NCBI GenBank assembly: GCA_012964275.1
Contig: DTUG01000255.1
Span: forward strand, 1 to 22,977
Length of the DNA stretch: 22,977 bases
Direction: 5' to 3'
Source of the DNA: Fidelibacterota bacterium
Lineage (GTDB): Bacteria > Fidelibacterota > Marinisomatia > Marinisomatales > UBA1611
Shown: positions 16,520-22,977 of the stretch, one piece after another
Numbering within the stretch: the stretch's first letter is position 1
Layout of the letters: each line of letters begins with the position of its first letter
The notes under the pieces: model-generated
The model's input: only the letters and a program-made list of their open reading frames with translations
The model's database searches: none
What the model was told of the DNA's origin: nothing
Made by a program: the position numbers and the translations under genes

Positions 16520-17568
16520 TCGTCTAACCCGCCCCGCAATCCAAGACCCAAAGCCACTGTGTATTGGCTTGGATTGGAAATACTCAATTCATCAGCGCCA
16601 GACAACCCTTCAAATGGATCGAAAACTGCACACTCAACATTCAACTTCGAACTAATTAGATCGGAGAGTCCTGGAGTTTCCGCGGCACCGCCTGTTAAAA
16701 AGATCTTCAAGAAAAAACTTTGACCAGTTTGTTTCGCATAAAACCTTAGGCTGCGGCGGACATCTTCCACCAGATTATCGTAGACAGCCCGCTCAGCAAC
16801 ACTGATTTTTTGGCCATCTATTGCAGAACTATCCTGCAAGGCAGAAAGTCCATCGCTATTAAGTAGATCTTGAGCCTGTGTATAGGAAATGTCTTTTTCT
16901 GCAGATATTTCCTTTACAAAATGGTGACCACCGATTGGTAGATCCCGTGTAAAATATTGTTGCCCCTGACCCCAAACTATCAGGCTGGAAGAGACAGAGC
17001 CAATGTCCAGTATAACAACCAATCCATCTTCAGGCATATCTTTTATATAGGTGAAAATATTGGTAATTGCGATCGGATCTACATCAATAATACCAGGTTT
17101 CAGGCCGCATTCCTTCAACATAGCCATATGGTTTGATAAGACCCCTTTTGTACACGCAACCAAGCCCACATCTATCTTATCAACTTCTCGCTCATTTGAA
17201 CCGAAGATCTGGAAATCAATAACAGCGTCCGTACCGTCCATAGGAATATGTTTACGGGCTTCAAAGGTCATGGCAGACGCTAATTCATCAGCAGGCATCT
17301 CCATCGTAGTGATCTGTTTTACACTGGCAGATGTTCCGCTGATCCCTGAAACAACACTTTTGACCCGTTTGGGGTTCAGTCCCTGCTGCCGTAGAAGTTC
17401 TTTTACGGCCATGACCCAGTGAAATCGATCGGTCTTATCCGGATCAAAGGCCTGGTTTGGCTCGGGCACCAAGCGTTGGCCAGCGTCTAGGACTTTAAAT
17501 CCGTCTTTGGTCTTATTGACAGTCACCATTTTTACAAACTGTCGGCCGATATCTAATCCTAAATACAT
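16516..17568 (-). CDS. pilM: Type IV pilus assembly protein PilM (actin-like ATPase)
   Basis: 350 residues, the usual length. The actin-fold nucleotide site is shown by phosphate-1 YLGLDIGRQFVKMV (2-15), phosphate-2 VVILDIGSVSSSLIVW (184-199) and the adenosine motif IFLTGGAAETPG (289-300). The PilM-type AMTFEARKHIPM (99-110) and a C-terminal YTVALGLGLRG are present. PilM is a cytoplasmic protein that binds the N-terminus of PilN and regulates the pilus motor complex. It lies 17 nt after the large PilX-like gene, and no obvious promoter was seen in that gap. Confidence 0.95.
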   Translation of the reverse strand: MYLGLDIGRQFVKMVTVNKTKDGFKVLDAGQRLVPEPNQAFDPDKTDRFHWVMAVKELLRQQGLNPKRVKSVVSGISGTSASVKQITTMEMPADELASAMTFEARKHIPMDGTDAVIDFQIFGSNEREVDKIDVGLVACTKGVLSNHMAMLKECGLKPGIIDVDPIAITNIFTYIKDMPEDGLVVILDIGSVSSSLIVWGQGQQYFTRDLPIGGHHFVKEISAEKDISYTQAQDLLNSDGLSALQDSSAIDGQKISVAERAVYDNLVEDVRRSLRFYAKQTGQSFFLKIFLTGGAAETPGLSDLISSKLNVECAVFDPFEGLSGADELSISNPSQYTVALGLGLRGGLDE

Positions 17569-17585
17569 AATTTTATTTCAACCAT

Positions 17586-19829
17586 TTAGAGATTGTTATC
17601 CAATTCCCCATAAGAAGACATTTTCAAAATAACATTATTATTCACGTCAACCTGATCAGGGTAATATGGCGGCGGATTGAAGCGAAGGTTCCAGTCATAA
17701 TGATAGTTCTTGTCATAGCCTACACCTGGAGATACATTGTATGGCCCTGGAAAATTGCGCAGCATATAGCCCCTTTTCTGTTGTACAATGGAACCCCATA
17801 AATGAACAACTCCCCGCTTATCATTAGTATTATTATATAAGCCGTTTTGGCCTTCAGTACGATAATAATTTCGATGACCGCCTCGACCATCAGCGATATA
17901 ACCATAGGCTAGATTATCATTCCAATCATGATAACCTGTAAGATTGTTTTGCCAGTAATGAGAAATAAACCCTCCGTACATTGCCATGATCGCCGCATTG
18001 ATCTTGATATCTGACCCATATGCCTGTCCGCGGGCTCCATTTGGTCTTGTATTGGCTATAATAACACAACCTCCGGCAATTAGACCTAAAACATTATCGG
18101 TTCCACCATCTTCAGGATGGATCACCTGCGCATTGGTATAGGAATCGGCATAGAGCACATCATCAATGAGCCAGATATTTCCCCAGACCCGATCAACGAT
18201 GCTCATATTATCGTGGCGGCGGTATTCCGTATAATCATCAGTCACGATCGTGTACTTGCCGCCCACTACACCTCTGACCAATACCTGACCGCCTTTTACA
18301 TAAATCACCGATGGGTTTGTGTAGGGGTAGAACAACTTCTGCATATAGATATATTCACTATTATAAATTTCATTGGGGCAGGAAAAAATATCGCAATTGG
18401 AACCGGCGATCCCGGCCGCATTCCAATAATCAAAGTCAAAATGATGCCGTCCACCAACAGGACAATATTCTGATCCATCTTCATCATGATCATGATAATA
18501 TTGGAATGTATTCCATTCCACATCCTCGGCAAGACCCGTGGATGCACTGGTATTTATAAGAGTGACTGGCTCATCATTTAAGAAACCCTGGTCAATATCA
18601 GAATTATAGAATATTGAACCTGGTTCTACCTGCAGCAGAACCCGGTCTGAACCAAGTGGGAGCGGATTATTACCCATGGAGAATGTCACCATCTTGGATG
18701 CATCTGAATTAGATACCTGGATGATATCACCAGCTTCAATAATATCAATTAATGTTGATTGTATATTATCTCCGGAGAGATCGGTAGCACTGACAACCAT
18801 GAACGTACCGTCATAACCCAGGCCAGGTAAATACTCATTATTTGGACCAAAATGAATGCTGAATTCTTCCACATTCAGAGCAGCACTGGTACTATCCCAT
18901 AAAAAGTCGAACTCATTAGGTGGCCCTCCGATAGGCGGGATATTGTACCACCACTGTGCCGCCCAGAATCCACCTTCTGTAAAATTGATCTCGGTCATGA
19001 TCATCGTATCTTTTTTACCACCGCGGAAAAGCATATCATCCGCTGTAAATACATAGTCTGCGTTTGCCCGGACAAGCTGTGCAGAATTTTCTGGTGGAAA
19101 CACGATCGTAGAGATCGTATCCAGAATGTTCACGGTCTCGCCGTCTATTTCCTGCTCGAATACACCTTCATCACAGGCCCCCCAGCCACCGATGCCGCCG
19201 CCATTTTCAACTGCTTCATTGGTAATAGTAACTGAGCCCGAAAATTCTGGACAGCCATAGTTGCTGAATATAATATCGCCATTGGTGTGCACACGGCCTT
19301 CAAGAACGTCATTCGCACCAAAATTGACCACACCAGTGTTCCCCGGCCCAATAGGAGATTCTTCATCGGTAAAGTACATAAAATCTTCGAACCCCTGGGC
19401 CTGCATGGTCATATAAACTGTGCGCTCTATGGGATCAATCTTGTCTCCTCGGCTTGTTCTCGGTCTTGCTTCACCGGTGGAGAAAACATAGTACACTTTT
19501 CTAGTGGTATATTCTTCAAGCTCAGTATAACAGTAAATATTCTTATATTTTCCTATTGGCTCCCCAAATTCATTTTGACCATACTCAAATCCTTCAGGGT
19601 AAAGAAGTGTATCTTCAGTAGTGAGCTGCGGGAGTATGACCACACCCACCTCATTTAGGCCTGCTTCTGCAGCATAGAGGGCACGATGCTCCGCATAGCG
19701 GTATTCTTCCATGACCGATTGATTAAAGGAGTTCTTTAAGTAAGAAACCGTAATTGACATACCAACAAGGGTAAACAGCATTGCCAAAGGTGCTGCACTA
19801 CCTCGATTATGATATAGTTGATACATCAT
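17586..19829 (-). CDS. Very large PilX/DUF4900-type minor pilin-like protein
   Basis: 747 residues. The N-terminus has a short leader ending NRG, a hydrophobic helix (about 11-33) and the PilX-type AAEAGLN (53-59), so it is probably anchored or cut like a minor pilin. After the presumed cut it reads SAAPL, lacking the usual F1 and E5. The remainder, about 690 residues, resembles DUF4900-type proteins: EGRVHTNGDIIFSNYGCP, FRGGKKDTMIM, VIYVKGGQVLVRGVVGGKYT, NIWLIDDVLYAD, VLGLIAGGCVIIANT and VVHLWGSIVQQKRGYML. These alternating Gly and hydrophobic runs suggest a beta-solenoid-like fold. Ordinary PilX is under 250 residues. It overlaps the end of the PilW-like gene by 23 nt, so it belongs to the pseudopilin set. 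It may form the pilus tip (inference). Confidence 0.82.
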   Translation of the reverse strand: MMYQLYHNRGSAAPLAMLFTLVGMSITVSYLKNSFNQSVMEEYRYAEHRALYAAEAGLNEVGVVILPQLTTEDTLLYPEGFEYGQNEFGEPIGKYKNIYCYTELEEYTTRKVYYVFSTGEARPRTSRGDKIDPIERTVYMTMQAQGFEDFMYFTDEESPIGPGNTGVVNFGANDVLEGRVHTNGDIIFSNYGCPEFSGSVTITNEAVENGGGIGGWGACDEGVFEQEIDGETVNILDTISTIVFPPENSAQLVRANADYVFTADDMLFRGGKKDTMIMTEINFTEGGFWAAQWWYNIPPIGGPPNEFDFLWDSTSAALNVEEFSIHFGPNNEYLPGLGYDGTFMVVSATDLSGDNIQSTLIDIIEAGDIIQVSNSDASKMVTFSMGNNPLPLGSDRVLLQVEPGSIFYNSDIDQGFLNDEPVTLINTSASTGLAEDVEWNTFQYYHDHDEDGSEYCPVGGRHHFDFDYWNAAGIAGSNCDIFSCPNEIYNSEYIYMQKLFYPYTNPSVIYVKGGQVLVRGVVGGKYTIVTDDYTEYRRHDNMSIVDRVWGNIWLIDDVLYADSYTNAQVIHPEDGGTDNVLGLIAGGCVIIANTRPNGARGQAYGSDIKINAAIMAMYGGFISHYWQNNLTGYHDWNDNLAYGYIADGRGGHRNYYRTEGQNGLYNNTNDKRGVVHLWGSIVQQKRGYMLRNFPGPYNVSPGVGYDKNYHYDWNLRFNPPPYYPDQVDVNNNVILKMSSYGELDNNL

Positions 19830-20427
19830 TTGAAAGTTTCTTCATGATATAGGCATGGCCCAGAAATGCTCCACGGTGAAAATAGTGATCTTCTGTGGTG
19901 GTTTGACCATTGATAAACACATCCTGATCCATAGCCAGGGTCAATTCTATATGCAAATAAGACTGCTTGAAGATCCCCAGGCCAGGTCTCGAGTCAGGTT
20001 CACTTGTGACCACAAAATCTTTTACCCATACGGTGCGCTGACCACTGTTCCGATAGGGCCCTATAGATGGGAACTTTAAGTTACCATCCGCAGGAGCATC
20101 ATAATTAACCTGTATACCATCACGCTGATGGCAGGAAATAACAACATCAGGGGTCAGTCCATTATAGAACCGGTATAGCTTGATCCTGGAAAAGCCATTC
20201 AACCCATCCACTTCAACCTTTTGAGCTATATTCAATTCCTGAACGATCTCCCGCATAACGCTGTTTCCATAATGGCGAAGATCCTGGCGTACCCGATCAC
20301 TTTGGTAGTGTAGTAATACTCCTCTTGTGCCTAAGGTCATCCCTAGACCGATGATTCCTGTGACCACTATCACTGCAGCCATTTCGATCAGGGTCATACC
20401 ATTTGTCGTTTTATTCATTGATCTCAT
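19807..20427 (-). CDS. PilW/GspJ-like minor prepilin
   Basis: 206 residues. A class III leader ends TTNG and is followed by MTLIEMAAVIVVTGIIGLGM, with Met in place of Phe at +1 and Glu at +5, followed by the usual hydrophobic helix. The later part (DRVRQDLRHYGNSVMREIVQ) fits a pseudopilin of the PilW/GspJ type, and the soluble domain is beta-rich (TVWVKDFVVTSE, LHIELTLAMDQDVF). The ATG at 20425-20427 overlaps the previous stop as ATGA; an ATG three codons later (20416-20418) would give a leader of 7 residues and is also possible. A minor pilin primes or caps the pilus. Its neighbours are two other minor pilins. Confidence 0.85.
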   Translation of the reverse strand: MRSMNKTTNGMTLIEMAAVIVVTGIIGLGMTLGTRGVLLHYQSDRVRQDLRHYGNSVMREIVQELNIAQKVEVDGLNGFSRIKLYRFYNGLTPDVVISCHQRDGIQVNYDAPADGNLKFPSIGPYRNSGQRTVWVKDFVVTSEPDSRPGLGIFKQSYLHIELTLAMDQDVFINGQTTTEDHYFHRGAFLGHAYIMKKLSNDVSTIS

Positions 20428-20903
20428 TCCAAGTCAAATATGGTCATTACAGTGGCTAAGCGACGCTCTTTTGTCACCTTATTGCTATATCGATTTGCGG
20501 GTGTCTGAAGATAATCCTGCCATTGAATCCAGCAATCAAGCTGATACCGATCAAAATCAGTAACACCATGCGGCGTAAATCGATCCAGACTTTCAATATC
20601 ATAGTACAACCTGGCTATGATCTTGTACTGTGACTGTGCATTACCATAAAGATATATCTGGTTCCCTTGCAGGTCTCCGTTCCATTCTGATGGTGACATA
20701 ACTCCATCAGCAATACGACCCTTCCAGTATTCCATATAATTCAGTAACTCTTCCGTTGCACGTTCTTTTACTTCCAGAGCGTGGAGCTCTCCACGGGCAT
20801 GGGCGGCACCCATCAGGATACCAAGAGCAGCGATCATTGTGATCACCACCGCTGTCATCACTTCTATGAACCCTATTCCGCTACTGGTCTTCTTTAGCCA
20901 CAT
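20424..20903 (-). CDS. PilV/GspI-like minor prepilin
   Basis: 159 residues. The leader is MWLKKTSSGIG and the mature N-terminus starts FIEVMTAVVITMIAALGILM, with Phe at +1 and Glu at +3 rather than +5 if cut after IG; cutting after SSG would place Glu at +5 (I-G-F-I-E). A helix (ERATEELLNYMEYWKGRI) follows and the soluble part is short. The general build matches PilV or GspI. It lies four bases after pilT and overlaps the next minor pilin gene. Assignment between PilV and other minor pilins is by order and size only. Confidence 0.82.
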   Translation of the reverse strand: MWLKKTSSGIGFIEVMTAVVITMIAALGILMGAAHARGELHALEVKERATEELLNYMEYWKGRIADGVMSPSEWNGDLQGNQIYLYGNAQSQYKIIARLYYDIESLDRFTPHGVTDFDRYQLDCWIQWQDYLQTPANRYSNKVTKERRLATVMTIFDLE

Positions 20904-20907
20904 CTTC

Positions 20908-21960
20908 CTATAACACGTTTTGCTTGAACAATTTTGGATTATCTGCTATCTCGATGGCTACCTTGCGCTCGATCTTGCCCTGAGTCACCAAGCGCTGTAA
21001 ATCCTGATCAAGGGTCTGCATACCTTCAACCCCACCCGATTGAATTATGGATGATATCTGATATATTCGATCTTCGCGAATGAGATTACGAATTGCAGTT
21101 GTAGCAATCATAACTTCACAGGCCGGCACCCGACCTTTACCATCTTTGGTTGGCAACAGCTTTTGGGAAATAACTGCTTCTAAACTTTCAGAGAGCATGG
21201 ATCTGATCTGGTCTTTTTGTCCGGCAGGATAGATATCAATAACTCTATCGATGGCCTTGACCGCACTGGACGTGTGAAGGGTTGATAGGACGAGGTGCCC
21301 AGTTTCCGCAGCGGTCAAAGCCAGCGAAATTGTTTCCAGGTCGCGCATTTCCCCCACCAAGATCACATCCGGGTCCTCCCGAAGGGCAGCTCGAAGCGCA
21401 TTCGCAAAGCTGTGGGTGTTCGCTCCTAATTCTCTCTGGTTGATCAAACTTTGATTAGTGTGATGAAAATATTCAACGGGATCTTCAATGGTGATAATAT
21501 GGCAGGATTTCGTTGTATTGATATGGTCAACCATGGCAGCTAAAGTTGTCGTTTTTCCGGACCCGGTGGGACCGGTCAGTAAAACCAGACCGCGATCCAA
21601 CATTGCAAGATCTCGCATGAACGGTGGAATACCCAGTTCATCAAAATCCTTTATTTTGTCTGGTATGGTGCGAAAAACACCGGCCAGACCATTGATCTGG
21701 TTAAAAAAGTTCACACGAAACCTACCTTTTCCATCAAGTTTCGCTGAAAAATCTATTTCCTTTCGCTCATGAAACAGCTCTTGCTGATCTTCATTCATTA
21801 CCTGATGCAGCATCGATTCCATATCAACCTGAGATAATACATCCATATTTAAAGGCTTCATGGTGCCATTGATACGCACCATTGGAACTGAACCAACGCT
21901 CAAATGCAGATCGGAAGCGCCGCTATCCAGGCTATAGGTGAGTAGTTCATTAAGGTCCAT
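20908..21960 (-). CDS. pilT: Type IV pilus retraction ATPase PilT
   Basis: 350 residues, the typical length. The N-terminal PAS-like half has LTYSLDSGASDLHLSVGSVP. The Walker A loop is GPTGSGKTTT (130-139), the Asp box lies at ITIEDPVEYF, and Walker B is DPDVILVGEMRD (196-207), followed by the His box GHLVLSTLHTSSA. The PilT-specific AIRNLIRE (289-296) is intact; this and the absence of MshEN and tetracysteine regions separate it from PilB. The cytoplasmic hexamer powers pilus disassembly and retraction, so twitching or DNA uptake is possible. It begins 3 nt after the pilin stop. Confidence 0.96.
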   Translation of the reverse strand: MDLNELLTYSLDSGASDLHLSVGSVPMVRINGTMKPLNMDVLSQVDMESMLHQVMNEDQQELFHERKEIDFSAKLDGKGRFRVNFFNQINGLAGVFRTIPDKIKDFDELGIPPFMRDLAMLDRGLVLLTGPTGSGKTTTLAAMVDHINTTKSCHIITIEDPVEYFHHTNQSLINQRELGANTHSFANALRAALREDPDVILVGEMRDLETISLALTAAETGHLVLSTLHTSSAVKAIDRVIDIYPAGQKDQIRSMLSESLEAVISQKLLPTKDGKGRVPACEVMIATTAIRNLIREDRIYQISSIIQSGGVEGMQTLDQDLQRLVTQGKIERKVAIEIADNPKLFKQNVL

Positions 21961-21963
21961 AGG

Positions 21964-22371
21964 CTATTGGTTTTCTTCGGCTGATCCGTATCCAGTAAAC
22001 CTACCAGTGAGAGCGTCGAATGTAACTATTTTGCCTGCCCCACCCTGCATTTCTTCCGTACTAGTGGCACCAATACGATCTGGTAACTGCAACTCAAATG
22101 TCCATTTTAATTTCGTGGATCGATCCAGGTCTATTTGACCCGAACGCTCGAGTTGGTCAACATCTCCCGGCCATTCACCCTTGGTCTGATAGTACATTTT
22201 TGCTGCATTATGCACGTTAGAGATGACTGTGCGGGCTTCAGAAGCATATGAACTTTGTACATAATCAAGATAGATGGGGAGTGCGATTGCTGCCAATATG
22301 GCCACAATAACAACCACAACCATAATTTCGATCATGGTAAATCCGGATCGTTTATCCCGTATACCTTTCAT
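21964..22371 (-). CDS. Type IV pilin (probable major pilin), first gene of the pilus operon
   Basis: 135 residues. The leader MKGIRDKRSG is followed by FTMIEIMVVVVIVAILAAIA, with Phe +1 and Glu +5, so it is a standard class III prepilin. The soluble part is short, has no cysteine, and includes KGEWPGDVDQLERSGQIDL and GAGKIVTFDALTGRFTGYG. A GspG-like pseudopilin is the alternative, but the presence of PilT and PilM-PilQ makes a type IV pilin more likely. AAGGAG lies 9 nt before the ATG, a strong ribosome site as expected for an abundant product. As the first gene after the only sizeable gap, it probably heads the operon. Confidence 0.9.
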   Translation of the reverse strand: MKGIRDKRSGFTMIEIMVVVVIVAILAAIALPIYLDYVQSSYASEARTVISNVHNAAKMYYQTKGEWPGDVDQLERSGQIDLDRSTKLKWTFELQLPDRIGATSTEEMQGGAGKIVTFDALTGRFTGYGSAEENQ

Positions 22372-22380
22372 TTAATTTAT

Positions 22381-22386
22381 CTCCTT
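22381..22386 (-). promoter_or_regulatory. Strong ribosome binding site of the pilin gene
   Basis: AAGGAG on the minus strand lies 9 nt before the pilin ATG. It fixes the start at 22369-22371 and predicts high translation. Confidence 0.75.
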
Positions 22387-22402
22387 AATTCAATGAAATT
22401 AT

Positions 22403-22424
22403 TGTGTTAGAATAAACTAACACA
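22403..22424. promoter_or_regulatory. Perfect inverted repeat upstream of the pilin gene (candidate operator or 5' UTR hairpin)
   Basis: The arms TGTGTTAG (22403-22410) and CTAACACA (22417-22424) are exact reverse complements, separated by 6 bases. The symmetric TGTG...CACA ends recall a dimeric regulator site such as CRP/FNR-type proteins, though the inner bases do not match the CRP consensus. It lies 32-53 nt before the pilin ATG, so in RNA it would also be an 8-bp stem in the leader. It has no trailing T run and is unlikely to be an intrinsic terminator. Confidence 0.45.
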
Positions 22425-22513
22425 TGAAAATATATCTTGTGGAGAAAACATGGTTCTTCCCCGTCCCATATCAAAACGGGTGAATGGTCAAAACCACTCA
22501 CGTTAAAGGTAGG

Positions 22514-22977
22514 TTATTTTAGTAAGAGGATTTTGTGGGTTTTCTGGTAGTGACCGCTTATCATACGTATAAAATAAATACCTGCTGGAGCCATATCACC
22601 GTTTGCAGTTCGTCCATCCCAATCCAGATTGTAAATTCCTGCGGGCAGTATATTATTTTTTATTGATTTTATGGTCCTCCCCATTACATCAATGATTTCC
22701 AGACTTATATGATTCTCAATTGGCAAATGAAAGCGAATATGTGTTACCGGATTGAAAGGGTTTGGATAACTGGGAAACAGCACATATTCAGTCGGAAAAG
22801 GTGTATTTCCAACAATACCTAAAAGTGATTCTAGTGTATACACAGTCCCATTGAACTCTAATTCTTCAAACTGAAACAAGGTATCTATTCCATCACGATC
22901 TGGAATCAAATCGATCACGACCAGAATGGAATCATTCCATTCTGCAGGTAAGAGAACGGCATATTCTAAGTAATCAC
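22514..22977 (-). CDS. Secreted protein with T9SS/FlgD-like C-terminal sorting domain, 5'-truncated
   Basis: The frame is open from the right edge to TAA at 22514, giving about 153 residues of a longer protein. The first part (DYLEYAVLLPAEWNDSI, then FEELEFNGTVYTLESLLGI) is not recognised. The last 85 residues are a type A T9SS/FlgD_ig-like domain: VLFPSYPNPFNPVTHIRF, a strand-rich core with SLEIIDVMGRTIKSI, then NLDWDGRTANGDMAPAGIYF and a final HKILLLK. In FCB bacteria this domain sends proteins across the outer membrane. A GTG within the frame at 22916-22918 is not the true start because coding sequence continues upstream. No terminator was clear after the stop. Confidence 0.85.
   Translation of the reverse strand, partial: DYLEYAVLLPAEWNDSILVVIDLIPDRDGIDTLFQFEELEFNGTVYTLESLLGIVGNTPFPTEYVLFPSYPNPFNPVTHIRFHLPIENHISLEIIDVMGRTIKSIKNNILPAGIYNLDWDGRTANGDMAPAGIYFIRMISGHYQKTHKILLLK

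Larger units (their letters stand above)
22372..22513. other. Intergenic region before the pilus operon
   Basis: This 142-nt gap is the longest gene-free stretch in the window. It holds a perfect inverted repeat (22403-22424) and the ribosome site of the pilin gene. On the minus strand, TATATT near 22431-22436 could be a -10 element, but no good -35 was seen. CCCGT (near 22475-22481) and ACGGG (near 22460-22465) could form a weak hairpin after the upstream gene, without a T run, so a terminator is not supported. The pilus promoter is expected here by position only. Confidence 0.5.

Noticed and set aside
17051..17422. Plus-strand open frame of 123 codons
   Set aside because: It lies entirely inside pilM on the other strand, has no signal, family motif or ribosome site, and is an opposite-strand shadow.
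19287..19658. Plus-strand open frame of 123 codons
   Set aside because: It is fully antisense to the large PilX-like gene and has a composition typical of non-coding frames.
7488..22371. Reading the cluster as a type II secretion system
   Set aside because: PilT with AIRNLIRE, PilM, and the PilN-PilO-PilP-PilQ order favour a type IV pilus, although the PilP-like protein and pseudopilins share T2SS features.
22458..22485. Hairpin after the right-edge gene (CCCGT/ACGGG)
   Set aside because: Five base pairs with an 11-base loop and no T run; too weak to call a terminator.

Overview
The window is one continuous block of minus-strand genes, read from high to low coordinates. It comes from a diderm bacterium of the Fibrobacteres-Chlorobi-Bacteroidetes (FCB) superphylum or a close relative. 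The evidence is a C-terminal type IX secretion (T9SS)/FlgD-like sorting domain at the right edge, acidic EF-hand and dockerin calcium motifs in secreted proteins, a secretin and a probable outer-membrane beta-barrel. The style resembles Marinimicrobia (SAR406), KSB1 or Calditrichaeota genomes, with Marinimicrobia as a tentative lean. No rRNA or other marker gene is present to settle this.

Right edge (22514-22977): the 3' end of a secreted protein gene. After a 142-nt gap with a perfect inverted repeat and a strong Shine-Dalgarno, a nearly complete type IV pilus operon begins: pilin, PilT retraction ATPase, two pseudopilins (PilV/GspI-like and PilW/GspJ-like), a very large PilX/DUF4900-type protein, PilM, PilN, PilO, a PilP/GspC-like protein, a short PilQ-type secretin, a large Ig-like EF-hand lipoprotein, PilB with an MshEN domain, PilC and a short prepilin peptidase. 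Spacing is tight throughout, with many ATGA/TAATG overlaps and gaps below 75 nt.

The operon appears to continue without a visible terminator into a 1198-residue gingipain-like (C25) protein with Ig-like and dockerin domains. It then enters a poly-gamma-glutamate-type cassette: PgsB (Mur-ligase-like amide ligase), PgsC (membrane protein), PgsW (TIGR04332-type system protein), a secreted protein built from two copies of one beta-rich domain, and the 5' end of a probable outer-membrane beta-barrel gene that leaves the window at position 1.

How the genes may work together (inference): PilB/PilC/PilM/PilN/PilO/PilP build the inner-membrane machine, PilT retracts, the prepilin peptidase matures pilin and pseudopilins, and the secretin passes the fibre. 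The Ig lipoprotein and the C25-like protein look like cell-surface or secreted partners. The PgsB-PgsC-PgsW cassette would make an anionic polyglutamate-type polymer at the inner membrane, and the two genes after it are candidates for moving or holding that polymer across the outer membrane. The most novel-looking part is this left end. There is no gene-free stretch longer than 300 bases and no tRNA, rRNA, CRISPR array or insertion sequence was seen.
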